Below are positions 51,672 through 61,474 of a stretch of DNA of 64,000 bases, in pieces. Position 1 is the stretch's first letter; every line of letters starts with the position of its first letter. The stretch lies in assembly GCF_000340435.2 (NCBI RefSeq), contig NZ_CP011883.2, positions 2,588,687-2,652,686 of the forward strand. The letters run 5' to 3'. The stretch comes from Mycobacterium haemophilum DSM 44634. Lineage in GTDB: Bacteria > Actinomycetota > Actinomycetes > Mycobacteriales > Mycobacteriaceae. The translations under genes were made by a program, and so were the position numbers. The notes under the pieces were generated by a model that ran no database searches, was not told the origin of the DNA, and saw only the letters and a list, made by a program, of their open reading frames with translations.

Positions 51672-54491
51672 TTGACAACCGAGTTCGCGCGCCCGGATCT
51701 GACCAAAACCCCCATGAGCTCCAAAAATCCCGGCAGCGCAAGCGAACCCGACCGCGTTCGGGTGATCCGCGAAGGTGTGGCGTCGTATCTGCCCGATATC
51801 GACCCCGAGGAGACGACGGAGTGGCTGGAGTCCTTCGACGAATTGCTGGAGCGCTCGGGGCCGTCGCGGGCGCGATATCTGATGCTGCGGCTATTGGAAC
51901 GGGCCGGCGAGCAGCGGGTGGCGATCCCGGCGCTGACATCGACTGACTACGTCAACACCATCCCGACCGAGCTCGAGCCGTGGTTCCCCGGCGACGAGGA
52001 CATTGAACGTCGCTACCGCGCCTGGATCAGGTGGAACGCGGCGATTATGGTGCACCGCGCGCAACGACCGGGTGTGGGCGTCGGTGGTCATATCTCGACC
52101 TACGCCTCGTCCGCGGCGCTCTACGAGGTCGGGTTCAACCACTTTTTCCGGGGCAAATCGCATCCCGGCGGCGGAGATCAGGTGTTCATCCAGGGTCACG
52201 CGTCCCCCGGAATCTACGCGCGCGCCTTCCTGGAAGGCAGGTTGTCCGCAGATCAGCTGGATGGGTTCCGTCAGGAGCACAGTCATCCCGGCGGCGGGTT
52301 GCCGTCCTACCCGCACCCGCGGCTAATGCCCGACTTCTGGGAATTCCCCACCGTGTCGATGGGTCTGGGCCCGCTCAACGCCATTTATCAGGCACGGTTC
52401 AACCACTATCTGCATGACCGGGACATCAAGGACACCTCCGACCAGCACGTGTGGTGTTTTTTGGGCGACGGCGAAATGGACGAGCCGGAGAGCCGCGGGC
52501 TCGCGCATGTCGCGGCCCTCGAGGGTCTGGACAACCTGACCTTCGTCATCAACTGCAACTTGCAGCGCCTCGACGGTCCGGTGCGCGGCAACGGCAAGAT
52601 CATCCAGGAGCTGGAGTCGTTCTTCCGGGGCGCCGGCTGGAACGTCATCAAGGTGGTGTGGGGCCGCGAATGGGACGCGCTGCTGTATGCCGACCGGGAC
52701 GGCGCCCTGGTTAACCTGATGAACGTCACCCCTGATGGTGATTACCAAACGTACAAAGCCAACGACGGCCGCTTTGTCCGCGACCACTTCTTCGGGCGCG
52801 ACCCGCGTACCAAGGCGCTGGTGGAACACATGAGCGACCAGGAGATCTGGAACCTTAAGCGCGGCGGTCACGACTACCGCAAGGTTTACGCCGCCTACCG
52901 CGCCGCCGTCGACCACAAGGGACAGCCAACGGTGATCCTGGCCAAGACCATCAAGGGCTACGCGCTGGGCAAGCATTTCGAGGGCCGCAACGCCACTCAT
53001 CAGATGAAAAAGCTTACGCTGCAAGATCTTAAGGAATTTCGCGATACCCAGCGGATTCCGATTTCGGATGCCCAGTTGGAGGAAAATCCCTACCTGCCGC
53101 CGTATTACCACCCCGGCCCCGACGCCCCGGAAATCCGTTACCTGCTCGACCGGCGTCGCGCCCTTGGCGGTTTCCTGCCGGAGCGCCGGACCAAGTCCAA
53201 AGCGCTGGCGCTTCCTAGTCGCGACACCTACGCCGCGCTAAAGAAGGGCTCGGGAACCCAGGAAGTCGCCACCACCATGGCGATCGTGCGCACATTCAAA
53301 GAAGTGTTGCGGCACAAGGAAGTCGGCTCACGGATCGTCCCGATCATTCCCGATGAGGCACGCACGTTCGGCATGGACTCGTGGTTTCCGTCGTTGAAGA
53401 TCTATAACCGCAACGGCCAGCTGTACACCGCCGTCGACGCCCAGCTGATGCTGGCGTACAAGGAGAGCGAAGTCGGGCAGATCCTGCACGAAGGAATTGA
53501 TGAGGCCGGGTCGGTGGGCTCATTCATCGCGGCGGGCACGTCGTATTCGACGCACAACGAGCCGATGATTCCGATCTACATCTTCTATTCAATGTTCGGG
53601 TTCCAACGCACCGGCGACGGCCTGTGGGCCGCGGCCGACCAGATGGCGCGCGGCTTCCTACTCGGGGCCACCGCGGGACGCACCACGCTGACCGGCGAGG
53701 GCCTGCAACACGCCGACGGCCACTCGTTGCTGTTGGCGGCCACCAATCCGGCAGTCGTCGCCTACGACCCCGCGTTCGCCTACGAAATCGCCTATATCGT
53801 CGAAAGCGGGCTGGCCCGGATGTTTGGCGAAGACCCGGAGAACGTGTTCTTCTACATCACCGTCTACAACGAGCCCTACCCACAGCCACCCGAGCCGGAG
53901 AACTTCGATCCCGACGGCGTGCTGCGCGGCATGTACCGCTACCACAAGGCTAAGGAGCAACGTTCCAACAGAGCGCACATCTTGGCCTCCGGGGTGTCAA
54001 TGCCCGCGGCGCTGAAGGCAGCCGAGATGTTGTCCGCTGACTGGGATGTCGCCGCCGACGTGTGGTCGGTGACCAGTTGGGGCGAACTGAACCGCGACGG
54101 GGTGTCCATCGAAACGGCCCGGCTGCGTTACCCCGACCAGCCGGCGAGTGTCCCCTATGTGACCCAGGTCTTATCCGAAGCCCGCTCGGATAACGCCGGA
54201 CCGGTAATCGCCGTATCGGACTGGATGCGCGCGGTGCCCGAGCAAATCCGGCCGTGGGTTCCTGGCACCTACGTCACGCTGGGCACCGACGGATTCGGCT
54301 TTTCTGACACCCGGCCGGCCGCTCGGCGCTATTTCAACACCGACGCCGAATCACAGGTGGTCGCGGTGTTGGAGGCGCTGGCACGCGACGGTGAGATCGA
54401 CCCGTCGGTGCCGATCGCGGCCGCACGTCAATACCAGATCGACGATGTGCAGGCCGCCCCAGAGCAGACGTCGGATCCCGGTCTTGCCTAA
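51672..54491 (+). CDS. aceE: Pyruvate dehydrogenase E1 component (homodimeric type)
   Basis: Thiamine diphosphate enzyme that decarboxylates pyruvate and acetylates the DlaT lipoyl domain. 939 residues from TTG 51672 behind AGGAG; no better ATG or GTG gives the conserved MTTEFARPDL start. The TPP motif FLGDGEMDEPESRG through INCNLQRLDGPVRGNGKI, the HFEGRNATHQMKK loop and the second-half YSMFGFQRTGDGLWAAADQ are intact. A double hairpin follows its stop. Same place as Rv2241. Confidence 0.96.
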   Translation: MTTEFARPDLTKTPMSSKNPGSASEPDRVRVIREGVASYLPDIDPEETTEWLESFDELLERSGPSRARYLMLRLLERAGEQRVAIPALTSTDYVNTIPTELEPWFPGDEDIERRYRAWIRWNAAIMVHRAQRPGVGVGGHISTYASSAALYEVGFNHFFRGKSHPGGGDQVFIQGHASPGIYARAFLEGRLSADQLDGFRQEHSHPGGGLPSYPHPRLMPDFWEFPTVSMGLGPLNAIYQARFNHYLHDRDIKDTSDQHVWCFLGDGEMDEPESRGLAHVAALEGLDNLTFVINCNLQRLDGPVRGNGKIIQELESFFRGAGWNVIKVVWGREWDALLYADRDGALVNLMNVTPDGDYQTYKANDGRFVRDHFFGRDPRTKALVEHMSDQEIWNLKRGGHDYRKVYAAYRAAVDHKGQPTVILAKTIKGYALGKHFEGRNATHQMKKLTLQDLKEFRDTQRIPISDAQLEENPYLPPYYHPGPDAPEIRYLLDRRRALGGFLPERRTKSKALALPSRDTYAALKKGSGTQEVATTMAIVRTFKEVLRHKEVGSRIVPIIPDEARTFGMDSWFPSLKIYNRNGQLYTAVDAQLMLAYKESEVGQILHEGIDEAGSVGSFIAAGTSYSTHNEPMIPIYIFYSMFGFQRTGDGLWAAADQMARGFLLGATAGRTTLTGEGLQHADGHSLLLAATNPAVVAYDPAFAYEIAYIVESGLARMFGEDPENVFFYITVYNEPYPQPPEPENFDPDGVLRGMYRYHKAKEQRSNRAHILASGVSMPAALKAAEMLSADWDVAADVWSVTSWGELNRDGVSIETARLRYPDQPASVPYVTQVLSEARSDNAGPVIAVSDWMRAVPEQIRPWVPGTYVTLGTDGFGFSDTRPAARRYFNTDAESQVVAVLEALARDGEIDPSVPIAAARQYQIDDVQAAPEQTSDPGLA

Positions 54492-54514
54492 CCTGATCCC
54501 ACCCGCCCGCCGAG

Positions 54515-54570
54515 CGTGCGGCCAGCCGCACGTTGGGCCTCGAACGTGAAGCTGGCTTCACGTTCGAGGC
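54515..54570 (+). terminator. Double hairpin after aceE
   Basis: CGTGCGG/CCGCACG forms a short stem at 54515-54532. A 16-bp perfect palindrome follows, 54537-54552 (core CTCGAACGTGAAG) with 54555-54570 (CTTCACGTTCGAG). Parts of both (TCGAACGTGAAGCTGG and GTGCGGCCAGCCGCACG) recur between cobS and ilvE. Confidence 0.7.
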
Positions 54571-54646
54571 TTCGGTCGTAAGACACCAGTAAGGGCCGAG
54601 CACTGCTTTGGGGGAAACTTCCAGAAACTTGGCGTAGCTTTTAGGC

Positions 54647-55966
54647 GTGAATGACAATCAGTTTGCGTCTGCAGCGCCACGCAGGTCACCGCTCGAACTA
54701 CTGGACACCGTGCCCGATTCGCTGCTGCGACGGTTGAAGCAGTACTCGGGTCGACTGGCCACTGAAGCGGTCACGGCGATGCAAGAACGGTTGCCCTTCT
54801 TCGCCGACCTGGAAGCGTCTCAGCGCGCCAGCGTGGCGCTGGTGGTGCAGACGGCGGTGGTCAACTTCGTCGAGTGGATGCAAGACCCGCATAGCGACGT
54901 GAGCTACACCGCGCAGGCGTTCGAACTGGTGCCCCAGGATCTGACCCGACGAATCGCCTTACGCCACACCGTGGACATGGTGCGCGTCACCATGGAGTTC
55001 TTCGAAGAAGTTGTGCCGCTGCTGGCCCGTTCCGAAGAGCAGTTGACGGCGCTCACAGTGGGCATCTTGAAGTACAGCCGCGACCTGGCGTTCACCGCCG
55101 CCACGGCGTACGCCGATGCGGCCGAAGCGCGCGGCACCTGGGATAGCCGGATGGAGGCCAGCGTCGTCGACGCGGTGGTGCGCGGCGACACCGGCCCCGA
55201 GCTGCTGTCCCGCGCGGCCGCGTTGAACTGGGACACGACCGCGCCAGCGACGGTTGTGGTCGGCACCCCGGCGCCGGACCGCGACGGCGCAAACGGCCAG
55301 GTCAGCAGCGAACGAGCCAGCCAGGAAGTCCGCGATATTGCCGCCCGCCACGGCCGCGCGGCGCTGACCGACGTGCACGGTACCTGGTTGGTGGCGATCA
55401 TATCCGGCCGGTTAGCGCCGACCGACAAGTTTTTTGGTGACCTGCTGCACGCGTTCTCCGACGGCCCGGTGGTCATCGGCCCGACAGCACCGATGCTGAC
55501 TGCCGCCTACCACAGCGCAAGCGAGGCGATTTCCGGGATGAACGCCGTTGCCGGATGGAATGGAGCGCCGCGCCCCGTGCTGGCCAGAGAACTCCTGCCC
55601 GAACGCGCCTTAATGGGGGATGCATCGGCGATCGTGGCGTTGCATACCGACGTGATGCGGCCATTGGCCGATGCCGGGCCGACGCTCATCGAGACACTCG
55701 ACGCGTACCTGGATTGCGGCGGCGCGATTGAGGCCTGCGCCCGCAAGTTGTTCGTTCATCCAAACACCGTGCGGTACCGGCTCAAGCGCATCACAGACTT
55801 CACCGGCCGCGATCCCACCCTGCCACGCGATGCATATGTGCTGCGAGTGGCGGCGACGGTGGGTCAGCTCAACTATCCGACGCATCACTCGAGTACGGGC
55901 AACAAGACGATGCCCCAGGTACAACTGCCGGTGATCCGGGGTGCCATGACACCGTCCGGACGATAG
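54647..55966 (+). CDS. mabR: MabR, PucR-type regulator of the FAS-II operon
   Basis: 439 residues from GTG 54647 (VNDNQFASAAPRRSP). The N-terminal 150 residues are a helical sensor domain (AVTAMQERLPFFADLEASQR). The middle is a GGDEF-like CdaR region, and the C-terminus is the PucR helix-turn-helix (GGAIEACARKLFVHPNTVRY then RLKRITDFTGRDP). The M. tuberculosis ortholog Rv2242 controls fabD-acpM-kasA-kasB-accD6, and long-chain acyl-CoA affects its binding. It lies directly upstream of fabD with a 140-base AT-rich gap that holds a likely operator. Confidence 0.93.
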   Translation: MNDNQFASAAPRRSPLELLDTVPDSLLRRLKQYSGRLATEAVTAMQERLPFFADLEASQRASVALVVQTAVVNFVEWMQDPHSDVSYTAQAFELVPQDLTRRIALRHTVDMVRVTMEFFEEVVPLLARSEEQLTALTVGILKYSRDLAFTAATAYADAAEARGTWDSRMEASVVDAVVRGDTGPELLSRAAALNWDTTAPATVVVGTPAPDRDGANGQVSSERASQEVRDIAARHGRAALTDVHGTWLVAIISGRLAPTDKFFGDLLHAFSDGPVVIGPTAPMLTAAYHSASEAISGMNAVAGWNGAPRPVLARELLPERALMGDASAIVALHTDVMRPLADAGPTLIETLDAYLDCGGAIEACARKLFVHPNTVRYRLKRITDFTGRDPTLPRDAYVLRVAATVGQLNYPTHHSSTGNKTMPQVQLPVIRGAMTPSGR

Positions 55967-56019
55967 TGATCCAGATCGCAGGTCGCGGGATGATATCAAA
56001 CCCGTAGCTTACCGAACTG

Positions 56020-56040
56020 TTTTGTAGGTTACATACAAAA
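56020..56040. promoter_or_regulatory. Inverted repeat upstream of fabD, candidate MabR operator
   Basis: TTTTGTA and TACAAAA form a perfect 7-bp inverted repeat with a 7-base spacer, about 67 bases upstream of the fabD start in an AT-rich promoter region. MabR is reported to bind the fabD promoter; that this is the site is inference. Confidence 0.6.
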
Positions 56041-56106
56041 ACCTAAGACGAGGTTCATAATCTGTTACACCCCGCAAAACCGTCTTCACAGTGTTCTCTT
56101 AGACAC

Positions 56107-57021
56107 GTGATTGCATTACTTGCACCCGGACAGGGCTCGCAGACCGAGGGAATGCTGTCGCCGTGGCTGGAACTGCCCGGCGCCGCGGACCAGATCGCGA
56201 CCTGGTCGAAAGCGAGTGGCCTAGATCTGGTACGCCTAGGCACCACCGCCTCGACCGAGGAGATCACCGATACCGCCGTCGCTCAGCCGTTGATTGTTGC
56301 GGCCGCGCTGCTGGCTCATCAGGAGCTGGCCAAGCATGCCGCGTTTGAGAATGCCCCCGACGACCTCATCGTGGCCGGACACTCCGTCGGCGAGATCGCG
56401 GCGTACTGCATCGCCGGTGTGATCGCCGCCGACGATGCAGTCGCGCTGGCCGCCACCCGCGGCGCCGAGATGGCCAAGGCGTGCGCCCTCGAGCCGACCG
56501 GCATGTCTGCCGTGCTCGGCGGTGACGAAGCCGACGTGCTGAATCGCCTCGAGGAGCTTGACCTGGTTCCTGCGAACCGCAACGCCGCCGGTCAGATTGT
56601 CGCCGCCGGTCGACTGACCGCGTTAGAAAAGCTCGCCGAAGACCCCCCAGCCAGGGCTCGGGTGCGCGCACTGGGTGTGGCCGGAGCGTTCCACACCGAG
56701 TTCATGACCGCGGCCCTTGATGGCTTCGCCGAGGCGGCGGCCAGCATCGTGACCGCCGAGCCCATCGCGATGCTGCTGTCCAACCGCGACGGAAAGCCGG
56801 TCACGTCGGCAGCAGCAGGGATGGCGACCCTGATTTCTCAGCTGACTCACCCGGTGCGCTGGGATCTGTGCAACGCGACGCTGCGTGAGCACAACGTCAC
56901 GGCGATCGTGGAGCTCCCGCCCGCGGGCGCTCTCACCGGAATCGCCAAACGCGAGCTTCGGGGGGTTACGGCGCGCGCCGTCAAGTCGCCCGCAGACCTG
57001 GACGAGTTGGCAAGCCTCTAA
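56107..57021 (+). CDS. fabD: Malonyl-CoA:ACP transacylase
   Basis: Charges AcpM with malonate for FAS-II chain extension. 304 residues from GTG 56107 (reads MIALLAPGQGSQTEGML). The nucleophile Ser is in VAGHSVGEIAAY, the catalytic His in GVAGAFHTEFM, and the N-terminal GQGSQ oxyanion motif is present. First gene of the fabD-acpM-kasA-kasB-accD6 operon. It differs from H37Rv FabD by scattered substitutions only. Confidence 0.96.
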   Translation: MIALLAPGQGSQTEGMLSPWLELPGAADQIATWSKASGLDLVRLGTTASTEEITDTAVAQPLIVAAALLAHQELAKHAAFENAPDDLIVAGHSVGEIAAYCIAGVIAADDAVALAATRGAEMAKACALEPTGMSAVLGGDEADVLNRLEELDLVPANRNAAGQIVAAGRLTALEKLAEDPPARARVRALGVAGAFHTEFMTAALDGFAEAAASIVTAEPIAMLLSNRDGKPVTSAAAGMATLISQLTHPVRWDLCNATLREHNVTAIVELPPAGALTGIAKRELRGVTARAVKSPADLDELASL

Positions 57022-57119
57022 TCGCCGGTCCGGCCATTTGCAAGGCCAGAACAACCACACAGGTCTAAACAGCAAATCAATCCGATTTGCACACAACACA
57101 TTACGAAGGGAAGCAGACT

Positions 57120-57467
57120 GTGGCCGTCACTCAGGAAGAGATTATTGCCGGTATCGCCGAGATCATCGAAGAGGTGACCGGTATCGAGCCGTCCGAGGTT
57201 ACCCCGGAGAAGTCGTTCGTCGACGACCTGGACATTGACTCGCTGTCGATGGTCGAGATCGCCGTGCAGACCGAGGACAAGTACGGCGTCAAGATTCCCG
57301 ACGAGGACCTCGCCGGTCTGCGTACCGTCGGTGACGTTGTCGCCTACATCCAGAAGCTCGAGGAAGAGAACCCCGAGGCCGCCGAGGCGCTGCGCGCCAA
57401 GATTGTGTCGGAGAACCCCGACGCCGCCGCGAACGTTAAGGCAAGGCTGGAAGCGGAAAGCAAGTGA
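57120..57467 (+). CDS. acpM: Meromycolate-extension acyl carrier protein
   Basis: 115 residues from GTG 57120 behind AAGGGAAG. The phosphopantetheine Ser is in DDLDIDSLSMVEIA. It has the long acidic/Ala-rich C-terminal tail (residues 80-115, EENPEAAEALRAKIVSENPD) that sets AcpM apart from ordinary 80-residue carriers. It holds the growing meromycolate chain between KasA, KasB and the reductases. Stop overlaps kasA start (GTGA). Confidence 0.97.
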   Translation: MAVTQEEIIAGIAEIIEEVTGIEPSEVTPEKSFVDDLDIDSLSMVEIAVQTEDKYGVKIPDEDLAGLRTVGDVVAYIQKLEEENPEAAEALRAKIVSENPDAAANVKARLEAESK

Positions 57468-58714
57468 CCAAGCCTTCCACTGCTAATGGCGGTTTCCCCA
57501 GCGTTGTGGTGACCGCCGTCACAGCGACGACGTCGATCTCGCCGGACATCGAGGGCACGTGGAAGGGTCTGTTGGCCGGCGAGAGTGGCATCCACGTACT
57601 CGAAGATGAGTACATCACCAAGTGGGACCTGCCGGTCAAGATCGGCGGCCACCTCAAGGAGCCGGTCGATACTCACATGGGCCGGCTGGACATGCGGCGC
57701 ATGTCGTACGTCCAGCGGATGGGCAAGCTGCTCAGCGGTCGGCTGTGGGAGTCCGCGGGCAGCCCGGAGGTCGATCCCGACCGGTTCACCGTCGTGGTCG
57801 GCACCGGTCTGGGTGGCGCCGAGCGAATCGTGGAGAGCTACGACCTGATGAACGCGGGCGGGCCTCGTAAGGTGTCTCCGCTCGCCGTTCAAATGATCAT
57901 GCCCAACGGCGCCGCGGCGACCGTCGGGCTGCAGCTCGGGGCACGCGCCGGGGTGATGACACCGGTGTCGGCCTGTTCGTCGGGCTCCGAGGCGATCGCG
58001 CACGCCTGGCGCCAGATCGTCATGGGAGATGCCGACGTCGCCGTCTGCGGCGGTGTCGAGGGCCCGATCGAGGCGCTGCCCATCGCGGCGTTCTCGATGA
58101 TGCGGGCCATGTCGACCCGCAACGACGACCCCGAGGGGGCATCGCGCCCGTTCGACAAGAACCGTGACGGGTTTGTGTTCGGCGAAGCCGGTGCCCTGAT
58201 GCTCATCGAGACTGAGGAGCACGCCAAGGCCCGCGGCGCCAAGCCGCTGGCTCGGCTGCTTGGTGCGGGCATCACCTCGGACGCCTTCCATATGGTGGCG
58301 CCCGCGGCCGACGGGGTGCGGGCCGGGCGGGCAATGACCCGGTCGCTGGAGCTGGCGGGTTTGTCGGCGAAGGACGTGGACCACGTCAACGCACACGGGA
58401 CAGCGACGCCGATCGGCGACAGCGCGGAGGCCAACGCCATCCGGGTCGCCGGTTGCGAGCAGGCTGCGGTGTATGCGCCAAAGTCAGCACTGGGCCACTC
58501 CATCGGCGCGGTCGGCGCGCTGGAGTCCGTCCTGACGGTGCTGACTCTTCGCGACGGTGTCATCCCACCCACGCTGAACTATGAAACCCCAGATCCCGAG
58601 ATCGATCTGGACATTGTCGCAGGTGAACCTCGCTACGGCGACTACCGTTACGCGGTCAACAACTCCTTCGGGTTCGGTGGCCACAACGTGGCGCTCGCCT
58701 TTGGGCGCTACTAA
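57464..58714 (+). CDS. kasA: 3-oxoacyl-ACP synthase 1 (KasA)
   Basis: Condensing enzyme that extends meromycolate chains to about C40. 416 residues from GTG 57464, overlapping acpM. The catalytic triad is seen as Cys in TPVSACSSGSEA, His in VNAHGTATPIGD and His in KSALGHSIGAVG. Followed by kasB after 27 bases. Nearly identical to the H37Rv protein over its length. Confidence 0.97.
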   Translation: MTKPSTANGGFPSVVVTAVTATTSISPDIEGTWKGLLAGESGIHVLEDEYITKWDLPVKIGGHLKEPVDTHMGRLDMRRMSYVQRMGKLLSGRLWESAGSPEVDPDRFTVVVGTGLGGAERIVESYDLMNAGGPRKVSPLAVQMIMPNGAAATVGLQLGARAGVMTPVSACSSGSEAIAHAWRQIVMGDADVAVCGGVEGPIEALPIAAFSMMRAMSTRNDDPEGASRPFDKNRDGFVFGEAGALMLIETEEHAKARGAKPLARLLGAGITSDAFHMVAPAADGVRAGRAMTRSLELAGLSAKDVDHVNAHGTATPIGDSAEANAIRVAGCEQAAVYAPKSALGHSIGAVGALESVLTVLTLRDGVIPPTLNYETPDPEIDLDIVAGEPRYGDYRYAVNNSFGFGGHNVALAFGRY

Positions 58715-58741
58715 GCACGGGAAGGAACCTTCGCTAGACCC

Positions 58742-60004
58742 ATGACCACATCGCCGGAGCTGGTTACAGGGAAAGCTTTTCCCAATGTGGTCGTCACCGG
58801 CATTGCGATGACGACTGCGCTGGCAACAGACGCGGAGACCACGTGGAAGTTGTTGCTCGACAACCAAAGCGGAATTCGTATGCTCGATGACCCGTTCGTC
58901 GAGGAGTTCGACCTACCGGTTCGCATCGGTGGGCATCTGCTGGAGGAATTCGACCACCAGCTGACCCGCGTCGAGCTGCGCAGGATGGGTTACCTGCAGA
59001 GAATGTCCACCGTGCTGAGCCGGCGGCTATGGGAGAACGCCGGCTCGCCCGGCGTGGACACCAATCGGTTGATGGTGTCCATCGGCACCGGGTTGGGTTC
59101 GGCCGAGGAGCTGATCTTCAGCTACGACGACATGCGTGCTCGGGGCATGAAGGCGGTCTCGCCCCTGGCCGTGCAGAAGTACATGCCCAACGGTGCGGCC
59201 GCGGCCGTCGGGCTGGAGCGCCACGCCAAGGCTGGGGTGATGACGCCGGTGTCGGCGTGTGCGTCTGGTTCCGAAGCCATCGCCCATGCGTGGCAGCAGA
59301 TCGTGCTCGGCGAAGCCGACGCCGCGATCTGTGGTGGCGTGGAAACACGGATCGAGGCCGTACCGATCGCCGGGTTCTCCCAGATGCGCATCGTGATGTC
59401 CACCAAGAACGACGACCCCGCCGGTGCGTGTCGCCCGTTCGACAGGGACCGCGACGGCTTCGTGTTCGGCGAGGCCGGCGCGCTCATGTTGATCGAAACC
59501 GAGGACAGTGCGAAGGCGCGCGGCGCCAACATCCTGGCTCGGATCATGGGCGCCAGCATCACCTCGGACGGCTTCCATATGGTGGCGCCGGACCCCAACG
59601 GGGAACGCGCTGGGCATGCGATCGCCCGTGCGGTTCACCTCGCGGGCCTCAGTCCGGGCGACATCGACCACGTCAACGCCCATGCCACCGGCACCCAGGT
59701 CGGTGACCTGGCCGAAGCCAAAGCCATCAACAGCGCCCTCGGTAATAACCGACCGGCGGTGTACGCACCCAAATCTGCCCTCGGCCACTCGGTGGGTGCA
59801 GTCGGCGCGGTGGAATCGATCTTGACTGTGCTCGCGTTGCGAGACCAGGTAATCCCACCGACACTGAACCTGGTAAACCTCGATCCAGACATTGACTTGG
59901 ACGTGGTGGCGGGTAAGCCGCGGCCAGGTAATTACCGGTATGCGGTCAACAACTCATTCGGATTCGGCGGTCACAACGTAGCGATCGCCTTCGGCCGATA
60001 CTGA
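58742..60004 (+). CDS. kasB: 3-oxoacyl-ACP synthase 2 (KasB)
   Basis: Second condensing enzyme, paralog of KasA, needed for full-length mycolates; in M. tuberculosis its loss shortens the chains and removes acid-fastness. 420 residues from ATG 58742, with GGAAGG upstream. The active-site residues are Cys in TPVSACASGSEA, His in VNAHATGTQVGD and His in KSALGHSVGAVG. It arose by tandem duplication with kasA. Confidence 0.97.
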   Translation: MTTSPELVTGKAFPNVVVTGIAMTTALATDAETTWKLLLDNQSGIRMLDDPFVEEFDLPVRIGGHLLEEFDHQLTRVELRRMGYLQRMSTVLSRRLWENAGSPGVDTNRLMVSIGTGLGSAEELIFSYDDMRARGMKAVSPLAVQKYMPNGAAAAVGLERHAKAGVMTPVSACASGSEAIAHAWQQIVLGEADAAICGGVETRIEAVPIAGFSQMRIVMSTKNDDPAGACRPFDRDRDGFVFGEAGALMLIETEDSAKARGANILARIMGASITSDGFHMVAPDPNGERAGHAIARAVHLAGLSPGDIDHVNAHATGTQVGDLAEAKAINSALGNNRPAVYAPKSALGHSVGAVGAVESILTVLALRDQVIPPTLNLVNLDPDIDLDVVAGKPRPGNYRYAVNNSFGFGGHNVAIAFGRY

Positions 60005-60034
60005 CCCGAACATCACTGACACAGGAGACCTGCG

Positions 60035-61456
60035 ATGACAATCACAGCCCCAGAGGTGGTGGGCGAGTCCCTTGACCCCCGCGACCCGTTGTTGCGTCTG
60101 AGCAATTTCTTCGACGATGGCAGCGTCGAACCGCTGCACGAGCGTGACCGGTCCGGCGTATTCGCCGCGGCAGGCACCGTGAACGGTGTCCGCACCATCG
60201 CGTTCTGCACCGACGGCACCGTCATGGGCGGCGCCATGGGCATCGAAGGATGCGCGCACATCGTCAACGCCTACGACACCGCTATTGAGGAGCAGAGCCC
60301 CATCGTGGGCATCTGGCACTCGGGCGGGGCCCGGCTGGCCGAGGGCGTGCGGGCGCTGCACGCGGTCGGTCAGGTGTTCGAGGCCATGATCCGCGCGTCC
60401 GGGTACATTCCGCAGATCTCGGTGGTCGTCGGTTTTGCTGCCGGCGGCGCCGCCTATGGACCGGCGCTGACCGACGTCGTCGTCATGGCGCCGGAGGGCC
60501 GGGTGTTCGTCACCGGGCCCGACGTGGTCCGCAGCGTCACCGGCGAAGACGTGGACATGGCCTCGCTCGGAGGCCCAGAGACCCACCACAAGAAGTCCGG
60601 GGTGTGCCATATCGTCGCCGACGATGAACTCGACGCCTATGAGCGCGGCCGCCGGTTAGTCGGATTGTTCTGCCAGCAAGGGCATTTCGACCGTAGCAAG
60701 GCCGAGGCCGGTGACACCGATATCCACGCGCTACTGCCCGAATCGTCCCGGCGGGCCTACGACGTGCATCCGATCGTGACCGCCATTCTGGACGAAGACA
60801 CACCTTTCGACGAATTCCAGGCGAATTGGGCACCGTCCATGGTCGTCGGGCTGGGCCGGCTGTCCGGCCGCACGGTTGGCGTACTGGCCAACAACCCGCT
60901 GCGGCTGGGCGGTTGTTTGAACTCCGAAAGCGCCGAGAAGGCAGCACGTTTCGTACGACTCTGCGACGCGTTCGGGATCCCGCTGGTTGTGGTTGTCGAT
61001 GTCCCCGGCTATCTGCCGGGTGTCGACCAGGAGTGGGGCGGCGTGGTGCGCCGCGGCGCTAAACTGCTGCACGCGTTCGGCGAGTGCACCGTTCCGCGCG
61101 TGACGCTGGTCACCCGAAAAACTTACGGCGGAGCCTACATTGCGATGAACTCTCGCTCGTTGAATGCGACGAAGGTGTTCGCGTGGCCGGACGCTGAGGT
61201 GGCAGTGATGGGCGCCAAGGCGGCCGTCGGCATCCTGCACAAGCGCAAGCTGGCCGCAGCACCGGACCACGAGCGCGAAGCGCTACACGACGAGTTGGCT
61301 ACCGAACATGAGCGCATCGCCGGCGGCGTGGATAGTGCCATCGACATCGGCGTGGTCGACGAGAAGATTGACCCGGCGCATACCCGCAGCAAACTCACCG
61401 AGGCACTGGCTCAGGCGCCTGCGCGCCGCGGCCGCCACAAGAACATCCCGCTGTAG
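60035..61456 (+). CDS. accD6: Acetyl/propionyl-CoA carboxylase beta subunit AccD6
   Basis: Carboxyltransferase that with AccA3 makes malonyl-CoA for FAS-I/FAS-II. 473 residues from ATG 60035 behind AGGAG. The two crotonase-like halves show GIEGCAHIVNAYDTAIE and SGGARLAEGVRALHAVGQ (first), and LVVVVDVPGYLPGVDQEWGG and TLVTRKTYGGAYIAMNSR (second), the oxyanion-forming Gly-rich loops. Last gene of the FAS-II operon, convergent with glpD1. Confidence 0.96.
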   Translation: MTITAPEVVGESLDPRDPLLRLSNFFDDGSVEPLHERDRSGVFAAAGTVNGVRTIAFCTDGTVMGGAMGIEGCAHIVNAYDTAIEEQSPIVGIWHSGGARLAEGVRALHAVGQVFEAMIRASGYIPQISVVVGFAAGGAAYGPALTDVVVMAPEGRVFVTGPDVVRSVTGEDVDMASLGGPETHHKKSGVCHIVADDELDAYERGRRLVGLFCQQGHFDRSKAEAGDTDIHALLPESSRRAYDVHPIVTAILDEDTPFDEFQANWAPSMVVGLGRLSGRTVGVLANNPLRLGGCLNSESAEKAARFVRLCDAFGIPLVVVVDVPGYLPGVDQEWGGVVRRGAKLLHAFGECTVPRVTLVTRKTYGGAYIAMNSRSLNATKVFAWPDAEVAVMGAKAAVGILHKRKLAAAPDHEREALHDELATEHERIAGGVDSAIDIGVVDEKIDPAHTRSKLTEALAQAPARRGRHKNIPL

Positions 61457-61474
61457 TTTCCTGGCTCGCGCCAT

